Origin: Phycisphaera sp.
Lineage (GTDB): Bacteria > Planctomycetota > Phycisphaerae > Phycisphaerales > Phycisphaeraceae
Assembly (NCBI GenBank): GCA_016125215.1
Contig: WGMF01000028.1
Span: 62,001-126,000 of the forward strand
DNA: 64,000 nt
Reading direction: 5' to 3'
Under the pieces are notes generated by a model. That model was not told the DNA's origin, did not search any database, and saw only the letters and a program-made list of their open reading frames with translations. Below are positions 1 to 8,388 of this stretch, piece after piece. Position 1 is the stretch's first letter, and each line of letters begins with the position of its first letter. A program made the translations under genes and the position numbers.

Positions 1-479
1 CCTCGGTCGGCGAGGGCGACTTCCTGCGCGACCGGATCTTCCGTGAAGCCACCGGCGACGAGGCGCTGCGGCCGGGCGTTGGCATGCGATTCGTCAAACT
101 CAACATCAACCCACGCAACGCCCCGGGCAGCCTGATGCAGGGCGAGGTCGTCGACGTGCTCGCGCCCTTTGCCAGCCCCGGCCGCGTGCCCGAGGTCATG
201 GTCGTCATGGAGAACGTCAAGGTCGTGGCCGTCGGCTCGCGCGTGGCCCAGATCGACACCGGCGACTCCCGCACCAAGCCCGTGACCAACTACCACAACA
301 TCACCATCGAGGTCGAACCCCAGGAAGCCGTCGACCTGGCCATGATCGAAGAACTCTCCACCGGCGACTTCCAGATCGTCATCCGAAACCAAGCCGACCT
401 GGGCCACCCCTTCACAGGCAAGGGCGGCATCAACGACAAGGTCCTCGAACTGCTCGCCAAGGCACGCAGCGGGAGTTAG
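1..479 (+). CDS. cpaB: Flp/Tad pilus assembly protein CpaB, C-terminal part
   Basis: The gene enters from the left edge: the frame is open from base 3, so the N-terminus lies outside the window. About 158 C-terminal residues are visible. They match the end of the CpaB/RcpC family, with the GSLMQGEVVDVL stretch of the SAF-like domain and a late NITIEVEPQEAVDLAMIEEL segment typical of CpaB C-termini. CpaB is a periplasmic or outer-membrane-associated component of Tad pilus secretion. The genes downstream on the same strand, an FHA-CpaF ATPase and TadB, fit a Tad operon. The internal ATG at 84 is not the start, because coding sequence continues upstream in frame. I see family resemblance and context; the exact role is inferred. 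Confidence 0.8.
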   Translation, partial: SVGEGDFLRDRIFREATGDEALRPGVGMRFVKLNINPRNAPGSLMQGEVVDVLAPFASPGRVPEVMVVMENVKVVAVGSRVAQIDTGDSRTKPVTNYHNITIEVEPQEAVDLAMIEELSTGDFQIVIRNQADLGHPFTGKGGINDKVLELLAKARSGS

Positions 480-500
480 GCAGTTCAAGCCGATCCGCCT

Positions 501-628
501 GACGGGATAACAGGATCGGCAAGATTCACAGGATCAATCCTCATGACGACAGATTGCCCGTGTCTCTCTTTACACACACAAAAGTTCTTTTCTGATCCTG
601 TCAATCCATAACATCCTGTTATCCTGTC
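501..628. repeat. Palindromic intergenic repeat of the GACAGGATAACAGGAT type
   Basis: Two 36-bp arms (501-536 and 593-628) are inverted copies matching at 28 of 36 positions. Both contain GGATAACAGGAT and end in ACAGGATCA. The 56-bp centre is not repetitive. The element fills most of the gap between cpaB and the FHA-cpaF gene. It could fold as a long imperfect hairpin in the mRNA, or it may be a miniature mobile repeat. There is no coding potential and no T-run that would make it a standard terminator. Confidence 0.7.
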
Positions 629-644
629 AACTCTTAATATCCCC

Positions 645-2510
645 ATGGACTTCTGGCTCTACGACCACGCGAACAACGAACGCCGACCTGTCACGGTCGA
701 GGGTGAGCCTGTCACGATCGGCCGGGACGATGCGTGTGACATCGTGCTCAAGGGCGCGTTCGTCGCGCGCAGGCACGCCCGCATCGTCCGCAAGGGCAAC
801 CAGTTTTTCGTCGAGAACCTCTCGCGCTCGGCCCTGACCGTTGCCGGCCGTGACGCCTCGATCGGACAGAGCGTGCGCGTGGACTTCGGCGACGAGATCC
901 AGGTCGCCCAGTATTCCGTCGTCCCCATCGGCACCACCCGGGCCGGCGGCAATGCCCGCGAAACCGACCGCAGGCTGATGCAGTCCCGCCTCGTCGCCTT
1001 CGAGCAACAGGTCCACTCCGAACTGCTCGACCGCATGAACCTCCGTGTCACCGCGCACGTCGACAAGAGCGACTCACAATATGTCACGCAGGTGCTCAAC
1101 CACCTCGAGGAAATCCTCGGTGCCAAGACCCAGTCGATGGACGAAACGCTCCAGACGCACACCGTCCACCTCCACCTGCACCGCCTCGTGACCTCCGAGG
1201 TCATGCGCCAGTGCCAGGGGAAGGTGCAGACCGACTACCAGGCCGCCGACTCTCGCCAGCTCGACCCTGCGCGCGAACGCGCGGTCCACGAGGTCGTCTC
1301 GTCCATCGTGGACATGATGCCGCTGATCTTCGACCCCACGAGCGTGGCTGAGGACCTCGCGCTGGCCGAGGAAGCCTACGACGACCTGTTCAACCAGGTC
1401 CTGCCCACGATCAGCAAAAACGTCCAGCGTTACATCGTCCAGCGCACCGTCGCCAAGGACATCCAGGACATCATGTTCGGCCTGGGCCCGCTGCAGGACC
1501 TGCTCGAGATGGGCAACGTCAGCGAGATCATGGTCGTGGGCAAAGACCGCATCTACGTCGAGAAAAACGGCGTCATCCAGCCGACCACACGCTCGTTCTT
1601 CTCCGACGACACCCTGCTCTCCGTGATCGAACGCATCCTCTCGCCCGTCGGTCGGCGGGTGGACACGAGCAACCCGCTCGTCGACGCACGCCTCTCGGAC
1701 GGCTCGCGCGTCAACGTCGTGATCTCCCCCCTCTCGCTTGTCGGGCCGATCCTCACCATCCGCAAGTTCGGGTGGATCCCCTTCACCATCGACGACCTCG
1801 TGGAACGCAGGTCCATCAGCCCGCAGTGCGCCGAGTTCCTCAAGGCCTGCGTGATCGGGCGGAAGAACATCATCGTCTCGGGCGGGACCGGCTCGGGGAA
1901 GACCACGCTGCTCAACACGCTCTGTGCCTACGCGCGGGCCAACGAGCGCATCGTGACGGTCGAGGAGTCCGCCGAGTTGAGATTGCCTCAGCCGCACGTC
2001 GTCGCCCTTGAGGGCAGGCCGGCCAACGTCGAGGGACGCGGCGCGTTTACCATCCGTGACCTTGTGCGCAACGCGCTGCGGATGCGCCCGGACCGCATCA
2101 TCGTCGGCGAGGTGCGTGGCCCCGAGGCTTTGGACATGCTCCAGGCTATGAACACCGGACACGACGGCTCGCTCTCGACCCTCCACGCCAACGCCCCGCC
2201 CGAGGCCTCGCAGCGCCTCGAAACGCTCGTGCTCATGGCCGTCGACATGCCCGTCCGTGCGATCCGTGAACAGATCGTCACCGCCATCGACGTCATCGTA
2301 CAGGTCGCCCGATTCCCCAACGGCCACCGCCGTGTCACGCACATCTCCGAGGTCACCACGCTCGACCGGGAGACCTCGGAGGTCCAGATCGAAGACATCT
2401 TCGTCCTGCGCGACCCGGAACAAGACCGCCTGCGGCACACCGGCTACATCCCCAGCTTCACCGAGGCGATGGTCGCCAAGGGCACGCTCGGCGTCGAGGT
2501 GTTCCTGTGA
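645..2510 (+). CDS. cpaF: FHA domain-CpaF type II/IV secretion ATPase fusion (Tad pilus motor)
   Basis: This 621-residue protein starts with a forkhead-associated domain (about residues 1-95, with GRDDACDIVL and RRHARI), a phosphothreonine-binding fold. It continues into a CpaF/TadA secretion ATPase. Walker A GGTGSGKTT lies at about 413-421, and the later RPDRIIVGEVRG and HDGSLSTLHA segments are the usual Walker B and His-box regions. The ATPase is expected to power Flp pilin assembly at the inner membrane. CpaF proteins are commonly 400-500 residues, so the extra length is the FHA domain and linker. The stop overlaps the GTG start of tadB by 4 bp (GTGA), showing coupling. The FHA module suggests control by Ser/Thr kinases, which is inference. 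Confidence 0.93.
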   Translation: MDFWLYDHANNERRPVTVEGEPVTIGRDDACDIVLKGAFVARRHARIVRKGNQFFVENLSRSALTVAGRDASIGQSVRVDFGDEIQVAQYSVVPIGTTRAGGNARETDRRLMQSRLVAFEQQVHSELLDRMNLRVTAHVDKSDSQYVTQVLNHLEEILGAKTQSMDETLQTHTVHLHLHRLVTSEVMRQCQGKVQTDYQAADSRQLDPARERAVHEVVSSIVDMMPLIFDPTSVAEDLALAEEAYDDLFNQVLPTISKNVQRYIVQRTVAKDIQDIMFGLGPLQDLLEMGNVSEIMVVGKDRIYVEKNGVIQPTTRSFFSDDTLLSVIERILSPVGRRVDTSNPLVDARLSDGSRVNVVISPLSLVGPILTIRKFGWIPFTIDDLVERRSISPQCAEFLKACVIGRKNIIVSGGTGSGKTTLLNTLCAYARANERIVTVEESAELRLPQPHVVALEGRPANVEGRGAFTIRDLVRNALRMRPDRIIVGEVRGPEALDMLQAMNTGHDGSLSTLHANAPPEASQRLETLVLMAVDMPVRAIREQIVTAIDVIVQVARFPNGHRRVTHISEVTTLDRETSEVQIEDIFVLRDPEQDRLRHTGYIPSFTEAMVAKGTLGVEVFL

Positions 2511-3358
2511 ACAACCTGAACTACACCCTCCTCATCAGTGGGCTGGTCTTTGTCAGCGTCTATCTCTTGATTAGATTCGGGGAGCCGACCGGGCGCTACG
2601 CGCTGGCCAAACTCGAAGATTGGTACCGGCGTGTACTCGTGCAGCAACTGCTCATCGACATCCCGCCGCGCGCCGCAGTCTTCATGGCGGGCATGTGCAT
2701 CCTCATCACCGGGCTGTTCGGCTTGCTTGTCATGGGCAACGGGGTCTGGTTCGTCATCGGCTGCGTCCTGGGCGCGTTCATCCCCAACCTCCTCGTCAAG
2801 CACCTCGAACAGAAACGACGGGAGCGACTCAACGCGCAGATCATCGACGGCATCACGACGCTGGCGTCAGGGGTCCGCGCGGGGTTGAACCTCGTGCAGT
2901 CGATGGAACTGCTCGCACAGAACACCGTCGGCCCGATCCAGCAGGAGTTTGCGCAGCTCCTGCGGGAATACAGCCTCGGGCTCGACCTGAATGTGGCCAT
3001 GCACAACGCCTCCAACCGAATCGGTTCGCAGCACTATCGGTTGCTCTTTACCGCCATCGAGATGCACCGCCTGCGTGGCGGCGACGCCGGCGAAAGCCTC
3101 GACCGCATCGCCGAGGCCATCCGCGAGATCCAACGACTCGAGGGCAAACTCGACGCGGTCACGTCGCAAGGGCGGATGCAGTCGTGGATGATGGCGGGCG
3201 TGGGGATGGTGTTGCTGCTGATCCTGTGGATGATCGAACCGACCGAGGTGAACAATCTTTTTGCCGAGCCTTCGGGGCGCATCCTGCTCTTGATCGCCGC
3301 GGGTCTGGCGGCTATCGGGTTCTACTGGATCCAGCGCATCATGCAGGTGGATATCTGA
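2507..3358 (+). CDS. tadB: Tad pilus inner-membrane protein TadB (T2SS F domain)
   Basis: This 283-residue protein starts at GTG, overlapping the end of the ATPase gene. Hydrophobic segments lie near residues 5-25, 60-95, 228-245 and 258-275. The central cytosolic part (ITTLASGVRAGLNLVQSMEL, then RLRGGDAGESLDRIAEAIRE) is the type II secretion F domain of TadB/TadC. Such proteins form the membrane platform on which the CpaF ATPase acts. TadB is normally followed by a second F-domain protein, TadC; here a convergent gene follows instead, so the partner must be elsewhere or absent. A hairpin terminator follows the stop. Confidence 0.9.
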   Translation: MNNLNYTLLISGLVFVSVYLLIRFGEPTGRYALAKLEDWYRRVLVQQLLIDIPPRAAVFMAGMCILITGLFGLLVMGNGVWFVIGCVLGAFIPNLLVKHLEQKRRERLNAQIIDGITTLASGVRAGLNLVQSMELLAQNTVGPIQQEFAQLLREYSLGLDLNVAMHNASNRIGSQHYRLLFTAIEMHRLRGGDAGESLDRIAEAIREIQRLEGKLDAVTSQGRMQSWMMAGVGMVLLLILWMIEPTEVNNLFAEPSGRILLLIAAGLAAIGFYWIQRIMQVDI

Positions 3359-3365
3359 AGTTCAC

Positions 3366-3392
3366 GCGGGGGGATGGCCATCCCTCCGCTTT
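3366..3392. terminator. Hairpin terminator between convergent tadB and kelch-protein genes
   Basis: GCGGGGGGATGG (3366-3377) pairs with CCATCCCTCCGC (3378-3389) with one G-T pair and essentially no loop, followed by TTT. It sits between two convergent genes, 7 bp after the tadB stop, so it could serve tadB and perhaps the opposite gene. Confidence 0.6.
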
Positions 3393-3408
3393 GAAAAACA
3401 TCCTCAAT

Positions 3409-4551
3409 CTACTTCTCGATCGGCAGCGTCAGTCGGTGGACCTCGTTGCCCGCGACGGGTTCGGGGACCACACCGAGCACCGCGCCCTGTTCGACACGGT
3501 AGCCCCCGAGCACGATCACGCCGTTGGGTAGCGTGACGATGCAGGAATCATCGTGGGGCAGCGGCATGGGCGGGAGCGAGTAAACCTTCAGGTCGTCGAG
3601 TTTGAGCAGACGTGCGACGTTGAGTTCCGTGTCCGAGCCGTGCCGTTGACTCTCCCCGCCGAGCACGATGGCCCACTTGTTTTGAGCGAGCACCGCGACG
3701 CAATGGTCCGCCATGCCGCCGGTGATCCCCAGGCGCGGGCCGTCGGTGATCGTGGCGTTACGCGGGTCGGAAAGGTCGATGAGCCAGGTCTGATCGGTGG
3801 TATCGCCCGTGGCGTGCTGGCCGCCGAGCACCCAGGCCCGGCCGTCGGGGAGCTTGATCGCAGCCAGGTCATCGAAGGCGTCGGGCAGCGACGCGGCAAG
3901 CATCCGGCTGACCCCGGTGTCGATGTGGACCTCCTCAATCGACGCCTCGCGTTCACCCCCGATCACGAGGATTCGGTGCTCATCGAGCAACACGGTGGCA
4001 CACGCCTTGCGTGGCCGACGCAACCGCACAGTCTGACTCCATTTCATCGTGTTGGGGTCGAACACTTCCACGGTGGGACCGGCTATGGACACGATGCGGC
4101 CATCGGGCAGTGTCTCGACGCACCCGTCGGAGATCGGCCGGGGCAGGGCGTCCGCGTCACTGACCTCACCGGTCCGGGGATTGATGATCTCGCAACTTGC
4201 CGTGGTCTGGCGCTTCCGCTCGAAAGGTCCCGTAGTCTGCCCGCCGATGACGAGGATTCGCCCGTCGGGGAGCGACGCCTGCTCGTGGAACGCGCGGGGC
4301 TGTTTGAGTTGGCCGACCACGCGCCAGGCCATCGTGGACATATCTAACACTTGAATAGCCGATGCGACCCCGCCCGCCGAATCGAAGCCCCCGGTGAGCA
4401 CCGCGTGTCCACCGCTCACACAGACCGCCGCGTCGAAGACGCCCACCGGCATCGGGTTGAGCGTTTCCCAGTGCAGGGCAGGTTTGTCCTGCGCAAGGGC
4501 CGGGTTATGCGACACGAAGATAAACGCGATCACCACGCACGCAAGACGCAT
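3409..4551 (-). CDS. Secreted kelch-repeat (beta-propeller) protein
   Basis: Starting at the ATG at 4551 gives 380 residues with a signal peptide (MRLACVVIAFIFVSHNPALA, cleavage before QD). The mature part has about six kelch-type blades, recognisable from repeated units such as LPDGRILVIGGQ, LDEHRILVIGGE, LPDGRAWVLGGQ and LPNGVIVLGGY. These form a galactose-oxidase-like beta-propeller, but no catalytic copper-radical signature was recognised, so a binding or scaffold role is as likely as an enzyme. A longer frame reaches 4680, but its extra 43 residues are translated from a palindromic repeat (4568-4641), so I reject that start. No clear ribosome binding site is seen. The substrate is unknown. 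Confidence 0.75.
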   Translation of the reverse strand: MRLACVVIAFIFVSHNPALAQDKPALHWETLNPMPVGVFDAAVCVSGGHAVLTGGFDSAGGVASAIQVLDMSTMAWRVVGQLKQPRAFHEQASLPDGRILVIGGQTTGPFERKRQTTASCEIINPRTGEVSDADALPRPISDGCVETLPDGRIVSIAGPTVEVFDPNTMKWSQTVRLRRPRKACATVLLDEHRILVIGGEREASIEEVHIDTGVSRMLAASLPDAFDDLAAIKLPDGRAWVLGGQHATGDTTDQTWLIDLSDPRNATITDGPRLGITGGMADHCVAVLAQNKWAIVLGGESQRHGSDTELNVARLLKLDDLKVYSLPPMPLPHDDSCIVTLPNGVIVLGGYRVEQGAVLGVVPEPVAGNEVHRLTLPIEK

Positions 4552-4567
4552 AGAACCCGATAGGCGT

Positions 4568-4641
4568 GTGCCACTGGCGGCTTGCCCGCCAGTATGAAAG
4601 CTCAACGACCCATGCACTGGCGGGCAAGCCGCCAGTGGCAC
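4568..4641. repeat. 74-bp palindromic repeat, ACTGGCGG...CCGCCAGT family
   Basis: Two perfect 26-bp inverted arms (4568-4593 and 4616-4641) flank a 22-bp centre. Each arm is itself a small hairpin: ACTGGCGG, loop GCAAG or CTTGC, CCGCCAGT, plus a GTGCC/GGCAC tail. The structure resembles a REP/BIME or MITE. The same unit recurs at both ends of the cassette at 28893-29806. Here it lies in the leader of the kelch-protein gene with no cargo. Confidence 0.85.
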
Positions 4642-4683
4642 CCAAAGTGTCTCACGTCGATGGCGGGTGTTCTTCAACATGAC

Positions 4684-6255
4684 TCACCGCATGACGGCCA
4701 GTGATACGCGCTTCTCAAGCTCCGCGACGGGGCGGGCGGCCAGGTCGTAACCCTCGTGGCCAGTAATACGGCAACGCACCAGTTCACCGGGCGAGAGGTT
4801 CTCCGTGCTGTCCACGAAAGTCACGGCGTCGATCTGCGGGGCCTGGGCGTAGGTCCGACCGGTGTAGCGTATCACGGGACGTTTGCGGGGTGTCTTCACT
4901 GATTTTTTTGACCCGCCGCGCTCGGCGGCCGTCTTCTCGTGCATCGCATCGATCAGGACCTCGACTTCGTCGCCGCGCTCGGCGGCCTGTGCGTTGCGCG
5001 CAAAGACCACTTCCTGCTGTGTCAACATCAATTCATCGATGCGCTCACGGATGACTTCATCGGGCACAGCCAGTCCGCTTGCGTGCAGTGTGCCCGCGGG
5101 GGTGCCCGGTTCGGGGGAGTAGGGGAAGACGCCCATCGCCTCGAAGCCGATCTCTCGCACGAACTTGACCAGCGCCTTGTGGTGCCTGTCCTTTTCACCG
5201 GGGAAGCCGGTGATGAAGGTCGTGCGGATGGCGATGCCGTGGACGCGCTTGCGGAGTTTGTCGAGGAGTTTTTCGATGAGCTTGCGTGAGGTCTTGCGGC
5301 GCATCGAGTCGAGGATGTCGTCGTGGATGTGCTGGAGCGGGATGTCGATGTATTTCACGACCCCCGTGAGTCGGGCGATGGCGTCGATCATCGCATCGGT
5401 GAAGCAGGAGGGATAGGCATACATCAAGCGCAGCCAGGCCCCGCCGAACTCACGCGCGGAAGAGTCGAGCGTTTCCAGTAAACCCACAAGCCCGGCGTCG
5501 TAGCCGATGTCCGAGCCGTAGCTCGTGGTGTCCTGCCCGATGAGGTTGATCTCGAACGCGCCGTCGGCCATCAGTTCACGCAGTTCATCGACCATCGCTT
5601 CCGGGGGCTTGGAGCGCATCTTGCCGCGGATCGACGGGATGGTGCAGAAAGCGCAGTTCTGGTTGCAGCCCTCGCTCATGCGGAGGTAGGCGTAGTGTCG
5701 CGGGGTGAGACGGAGACGCGCAGCGTCGGACTCAAAATATCCCCGTGCGTCTTTGCCGAGGTGGCGATCGCGCTTGGCCATCGTCGCGCTGGAGGCAATG
5801 GAGGAGTAGACGGGGAGGGGATGAGAAGAATGGATGATGGATGATGGATGATGGATGATGTCAGAGGGTGCCGGACCTTTGACGGCTTCGAGGATTCGGT
5901 CTCGGTCGAAGACGCCGATCATCGCGTCGATGTCGGGGCACCAGTCGAGGAGCTTGGCACGGTGGCGTTGCACTAGGCAGCCGGCGACGATGAGGCGTTT
6001 GACCTTGCCCGCTTTTTTAAGCTCCGCGGCCTTGTTGATCTCATCGACACTCTCGACCTTGGACGCTTCGAGGAAGCCACAGGTGTTGACGACGACCGCG
6101 TCGGCGCCGCTGTGTTCCGCTTCGCTGTGGGGCACGGGCACAAGACCGTCCTCGGCAAGGAGGCCGAGCATCTTTTCGCTGTCGACAAGGTTCTTCGGGC
6201 AGCCGAGGCTGACGAAGGCGACGCTCTGGATGGCGTTTTTGCGTTGACGGGGCAT
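4684..6255 (-). CDS. rimO: Ribosomal protein S12 methylthiotransferase RimO
   Basis: RimO is a radical-SAM enzyme adding a methylthio group to an aspartate of ribosomal protein S12. The MTTase N-domain cysteines are visible in LGCPKNLVDSE, VVNTCGF and VAGCLVQRH. The radical-SAM CxxxCxxC is in EGCNQNCAFCTIP, and a C-terminal TRAM-like domain follows. From ATG 6255 it has 523 residues, against about 440 for typical RimO. Part of the excess is a low-complexity insert between the two cluster domains, encoded by a 7-bp tandem repeat at 5830-5860. Further in-frame starts exist at 6285 (ATG) and 6300 (GTG); 6255 was chosen because homology begins just after it. No convincing ribosome binding site was seen. 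Confidence 0.92.
   Translation of the reverse strand: MPRQRKNAIQSVAFVSLGCPKNLVDSEKMLGLLAEDGLVPVPHSEAEHSGADAVVVNTCGFLEASKVESVDEINKAAELKKAGKVKRLIVAGCLVQRHRAKLLDWCPDIDAMIGVFDRDRILEAVKGPAPSDIIHHPSSIIHSSHPLPVYSSIASSATMAKRDRHLGKDARGYFESDAARLRLTPRHYAYLRMSEGCNQNCAFCTIPSIRGKMRSKPPEAMVDELRELMADGAFEINLIGQDTTSYGSDIGYDAGLVGLLETLDSSAREFGGAWLRLMYAYPSCFTDAMIDAIARLTGVVKYIDIPLQHIHDDILDSMRRKTSRKLIEKLLDKLRKRVHGIAIRTTFITGFPGEKDRHHKALVKFVREIGFEAMGVFPYSPEPGTPAGTLHASGLAVPDEVIRERIDELMLTQQEVVFARNAQAAERGDEVEVLIDAMHEKTAAERGGSKKSVKTPRKRPVIRYTGRTYAQAPQIDAVTFVDSTENLSPGELVRCRITGHEGYDLAARPVAELEKRVSLAVMR
5830..5860. repeat. 7-bp tandem repeat (ATGGATG) inside rimO
   Basis: Four perfect copies of ATGGATG plus a partial fifth lie in the rimO coding region, encoding the IIHHPSSIIH stretch on the minus strand. 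Seven is not a multiple of three, so gain or loss of one unit would shift the frame between the MTTase N-domain and the radical-SAM domain. Confidence 0.9.
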
Positions 6256-6339
6256 GGGGGTTCGCCGCGAGGGAAAGCGGGGCATTCTAGCACGACTCAC
6301 GCCGGGTCGGGACGGGAAGATTGGCCACGGTTGTCGCGG

Positions 6340-7650
6340 TCAATACAGGCGTACGATCTGGGCACCGGGGTAATAAAAGGCCAGGATCGAGGCCTCGCTG
6401 TAGCCGCCGCGCGCCATGTTTTCAGAGCCGAACTGGTCCATGCCCACGCCGTGGCCGTACCCCCGTCCGTCCCAGAACTGGACAACGCCCCCCGCCACAC
6501 GGACCTGGACGTGGCTGGAGAGCAGCGTCTGGTCACGCGGTGCCCCGGTGTTGCAAGCAAAGCGAAACTCCTCAGGCCCCAGAGTAAAATGCCTGCCCGA
6601 GACATCGACGATCTCGAACCCCGCCGGCCTGCCGACGCTGTTGACCCTGGCCACCGACACCTGGCTAATCAATTGTAAGTTTGCCACCGGGTCGCGGTTG
6701 GACCGGCCCCACGCCGCGATGCGGGAGGTCAGCGCCGCGCGATCCACCGAGATCGGCCCCCAACGGAAGTTCGGGCTGAGCCTGCCCCAAACGCCCTGCT
6801 CCCTGCCGCGCAACGGGGGGATGTCCACGGCGTTGGGGAACGCGATCGCGGCGTCCTGTCCCGTGCCGCCGGTGGTGCTGCTGAAATAAGCCGGCACGAT
6901 CTTGCCCTGCCACGCAAGCACCATCCCGCGCGTCCGACTCACCGCGTCGAGGGACTTGCTTCGCGTGGAGAGGCCCGAGTAAGCCTGGCTGGCCTGGGTC
7001 GATTCGACATCGAAGTCCCGGTTGGGCCGCATGTGACACAGCGCGTATGACCGGGCTGCGATCGCCTGGGCACGGTAAGCCGCGGGCGACCACTGGGCAA
7101 AGAGTTCCTTGTCCAACACCCCTGGGAGGTAATCTTCCAGGCGGATGTGGTTGACGACATCGATCGTGTTCCAACTCCCCGTGACCTGCTCCGACGGGAC
7201 AAGCACGAGGCTGCCGGGATAGGCTGCCCCCTCCAGGCCGATGCCCGTCGGGTCGGGCGCGGTCGCCATCAGGCTCGGCAGCTTCCACGCGAGTGCCCGG
7301 CGGGCGGAGTCGGTGATGACAAACGCCCCGTCGCGGTGTGCGATGTAGACCGGTTGAGGGAAATTGCGTGGCTGTGCGAGCTGGTTGTGCGCGGGGGTCG
7401 GACCGAGTGTGATGCTGGCGTTCGAGGTCAGCACCACCGTCTTCTGGTCGGCGGCGATGCGCACACGGATCGTGGGTTCACGGCTGATCGATGCCGTGGC
7501 CGGCAGGACCTCGCGTTGTGTGACACGTTGTGACGGGGCGCAGCTCGAGAACGTCAGACCGATCAGGCAGACCAACACTCCCGCGACCAACGACCACATC
7601 GTCGGCGGCAATCGCAAAGCGGCTCTGAGGATGACGTGTGAACGAGGCAT
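6340..7650 (-). CDS. SpoIID/LytB-domain secreted protein
   Basis: From the ATG at 7650 this is a 436-residue protein with an N-terminal hydrophobic segment (MWSLVAGVLVCLIGLTFSSC), either an uncleaved anchor or a weak lipoprotein signal with Cys after FSS. The SpoIID/LytB domain is clear: EDYLPGVLDKEL, AYRAQAIAARSYAL and, near the end, GRGYGHGVGMDQFGSENMA. SpoIID is a peptidoglycan lytic transglycosylase acting on stem-peptide-free glycan, and the domain is widespread in non-sporulating bacteria as a putative cell-wall hydrolase. An upstream in-frame start (7719) lacks support. It lies between pseudopilin and rimO genes on the same strand; a functional link is not evident. Confidence 0.85.
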   Translation of the reverse strand: MPRSHVILRAALRLPPTMWSLVAGVLVCLIGLTFSSCAPSQRVTQREVLPATASISREPTIRVRIAADQKTVVLTSNASITLGPTPAHNQLAQPRNFPQPVYIAHRDGAFVITDSARRALAWKLPSLMATAPDPTGIGLEGAAYPGSLVLVPSEQVTGSWNTIDVVNHIRLEDYLPGVLDKELFAQWSPAAYRAQAIAARSYALCHMRPNRDFDVESTQASQAYSGLSTRSKSLDAVSRTRGMVLAWQGKIVPAYFSSTTGGTGQDAAIAFPNAVDIPPLRGREQGVWGRLSPNFRWGPISVDRAALTSRIAAWGRSNRDPVANLQLISQVSVARVNSVGRPAGFEIVDVSGRHFTLGPEEFRFACNTGAPRDQTLLSSHVQVRVAGGVVQFWDGRGYGHGVGMDQFGSENMARGGYSEASILAFYYPGAQIVRLY

Positions 7651-7716
7651 GACGCGGATCGTCCCTGATCCTGGATGATGCCTCCATGATAACAAACACG
7701 CATCACAAGCACGCAT

Positions 7717-7746
7717 CAAAAAACCCGGGCGTCAAACGACCGGGCT
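7717..7746 (-). terminator. Rho-independent terminator of the pseudopilin gene
   Basis: On the minus strand a CCCGG stem (complement of 7740-7744) pairs across an 11-nt loop with CCGGG (complement of 7724-7728), followed by TTTTTT. It lies just downstream of the pseudopilin stop. Confidence 0.7.
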
Positions 7747-7769
7747 TTGCAGAACATATAGTCGGGCGA

Positions 7770-8228
7770 TCAATAGGTGCGTGACTCGGCGGAATCGTTG
7801 GCCAGGAACGTGCCATTGGATTCGTCGTAGTACCACGCGCTGGTGCCCACCGCCCCGTTGCCGACCGAGTCCTGGTTGGTGGTGGCGTTGGGGTTGATGG
7901 GCAGGTTCCGGAAATAAGGCCCGAAGGGGTAGCCGGTGGTGCCCGGCTCGGCGGTGGTGCCGTTGGCGTTGCTGGCCTGGGTCATCTGGTCCTCGAAATT
8001 GGCCAGCTCGGGGAAGTTGCCGTCGTGCTGTTCGGAGTAGATCTGCAACTGCGTGCGGACACGGTGGAGCGTCATGCGGATCGTGTTCTCACGGGTTTCG
8101 GCTGTGGCGCTGGTGAACTGCGGCACGACGATGGCCGCGAGGATGCCGATGATGACGACCACGATCAGGATTTCCACAAGCGTAAAGGCCGACGGGCGTT
8201 TGCGGCTGGGCTTTAAGGGAAATGACAT
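7770..8228 (-). CDS. Type II secretion/type IV pilin-like prepilin
   Basis: This 152-residue protein starts at ATG 8228 behind a strong AAGGAGAAGG ribosome binding site. A short basic leader (RKRPSA) precedes the prepilin cleavage and methylation motif FTLVEILIVVVIIGILAAIV, with the conserved Glu at mature position 5. Only a small globular domain follows, with a GTFLANDSAES tail. It should be cut and methylated by a prepilin peptidase and assembled into a pseudopilus; planctomycete genomes carry many such proteins. A dedicated terminator follows, so it is probably monocistronic. It is not a Flp-type pilin and need not belong to the Tad locus at the left edge. Confidence 0.9.
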   Translation of the reverse strand: MSFPLKPSRKRPSAFTLVEILIVVVIIGILAAIVVPQFTSATAETRENTIRMTLHRVRTQLQIYSEQHDGNFPELANFEDQMTQASNANGTTAEPGTTGYPFGPYFRNLPINPNATTNQDSVGNGAVGTSAWYYDESNGTFLANDSAESRTY

Positions 8229-8388
8229 CGACCTTCTCCTTGGGCTTGGGTCGGGGCGCAAAGTTGACCTCGGGTTCAATCGGCCGTTGGAGGCGATGGA
8301 TCACCCTGATCGGGGTGCCTTTCAAAAGTTATCGGATAAACCTTGCGGTCTGTAACAACTCGGTGGGTTGTGACGGTATCATGACCCC

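Noticed and set aside
1074-2438. 454-residue open frame on - opposite the FHA-cpaF gene
   Set aside because: Antisense shadow of a well-supported ATPase gene; no motif.
5830-5860. CRISPR-like short repeat
   Set aside because: The units are contiguous 7-mers without spacers, inside a coding region.
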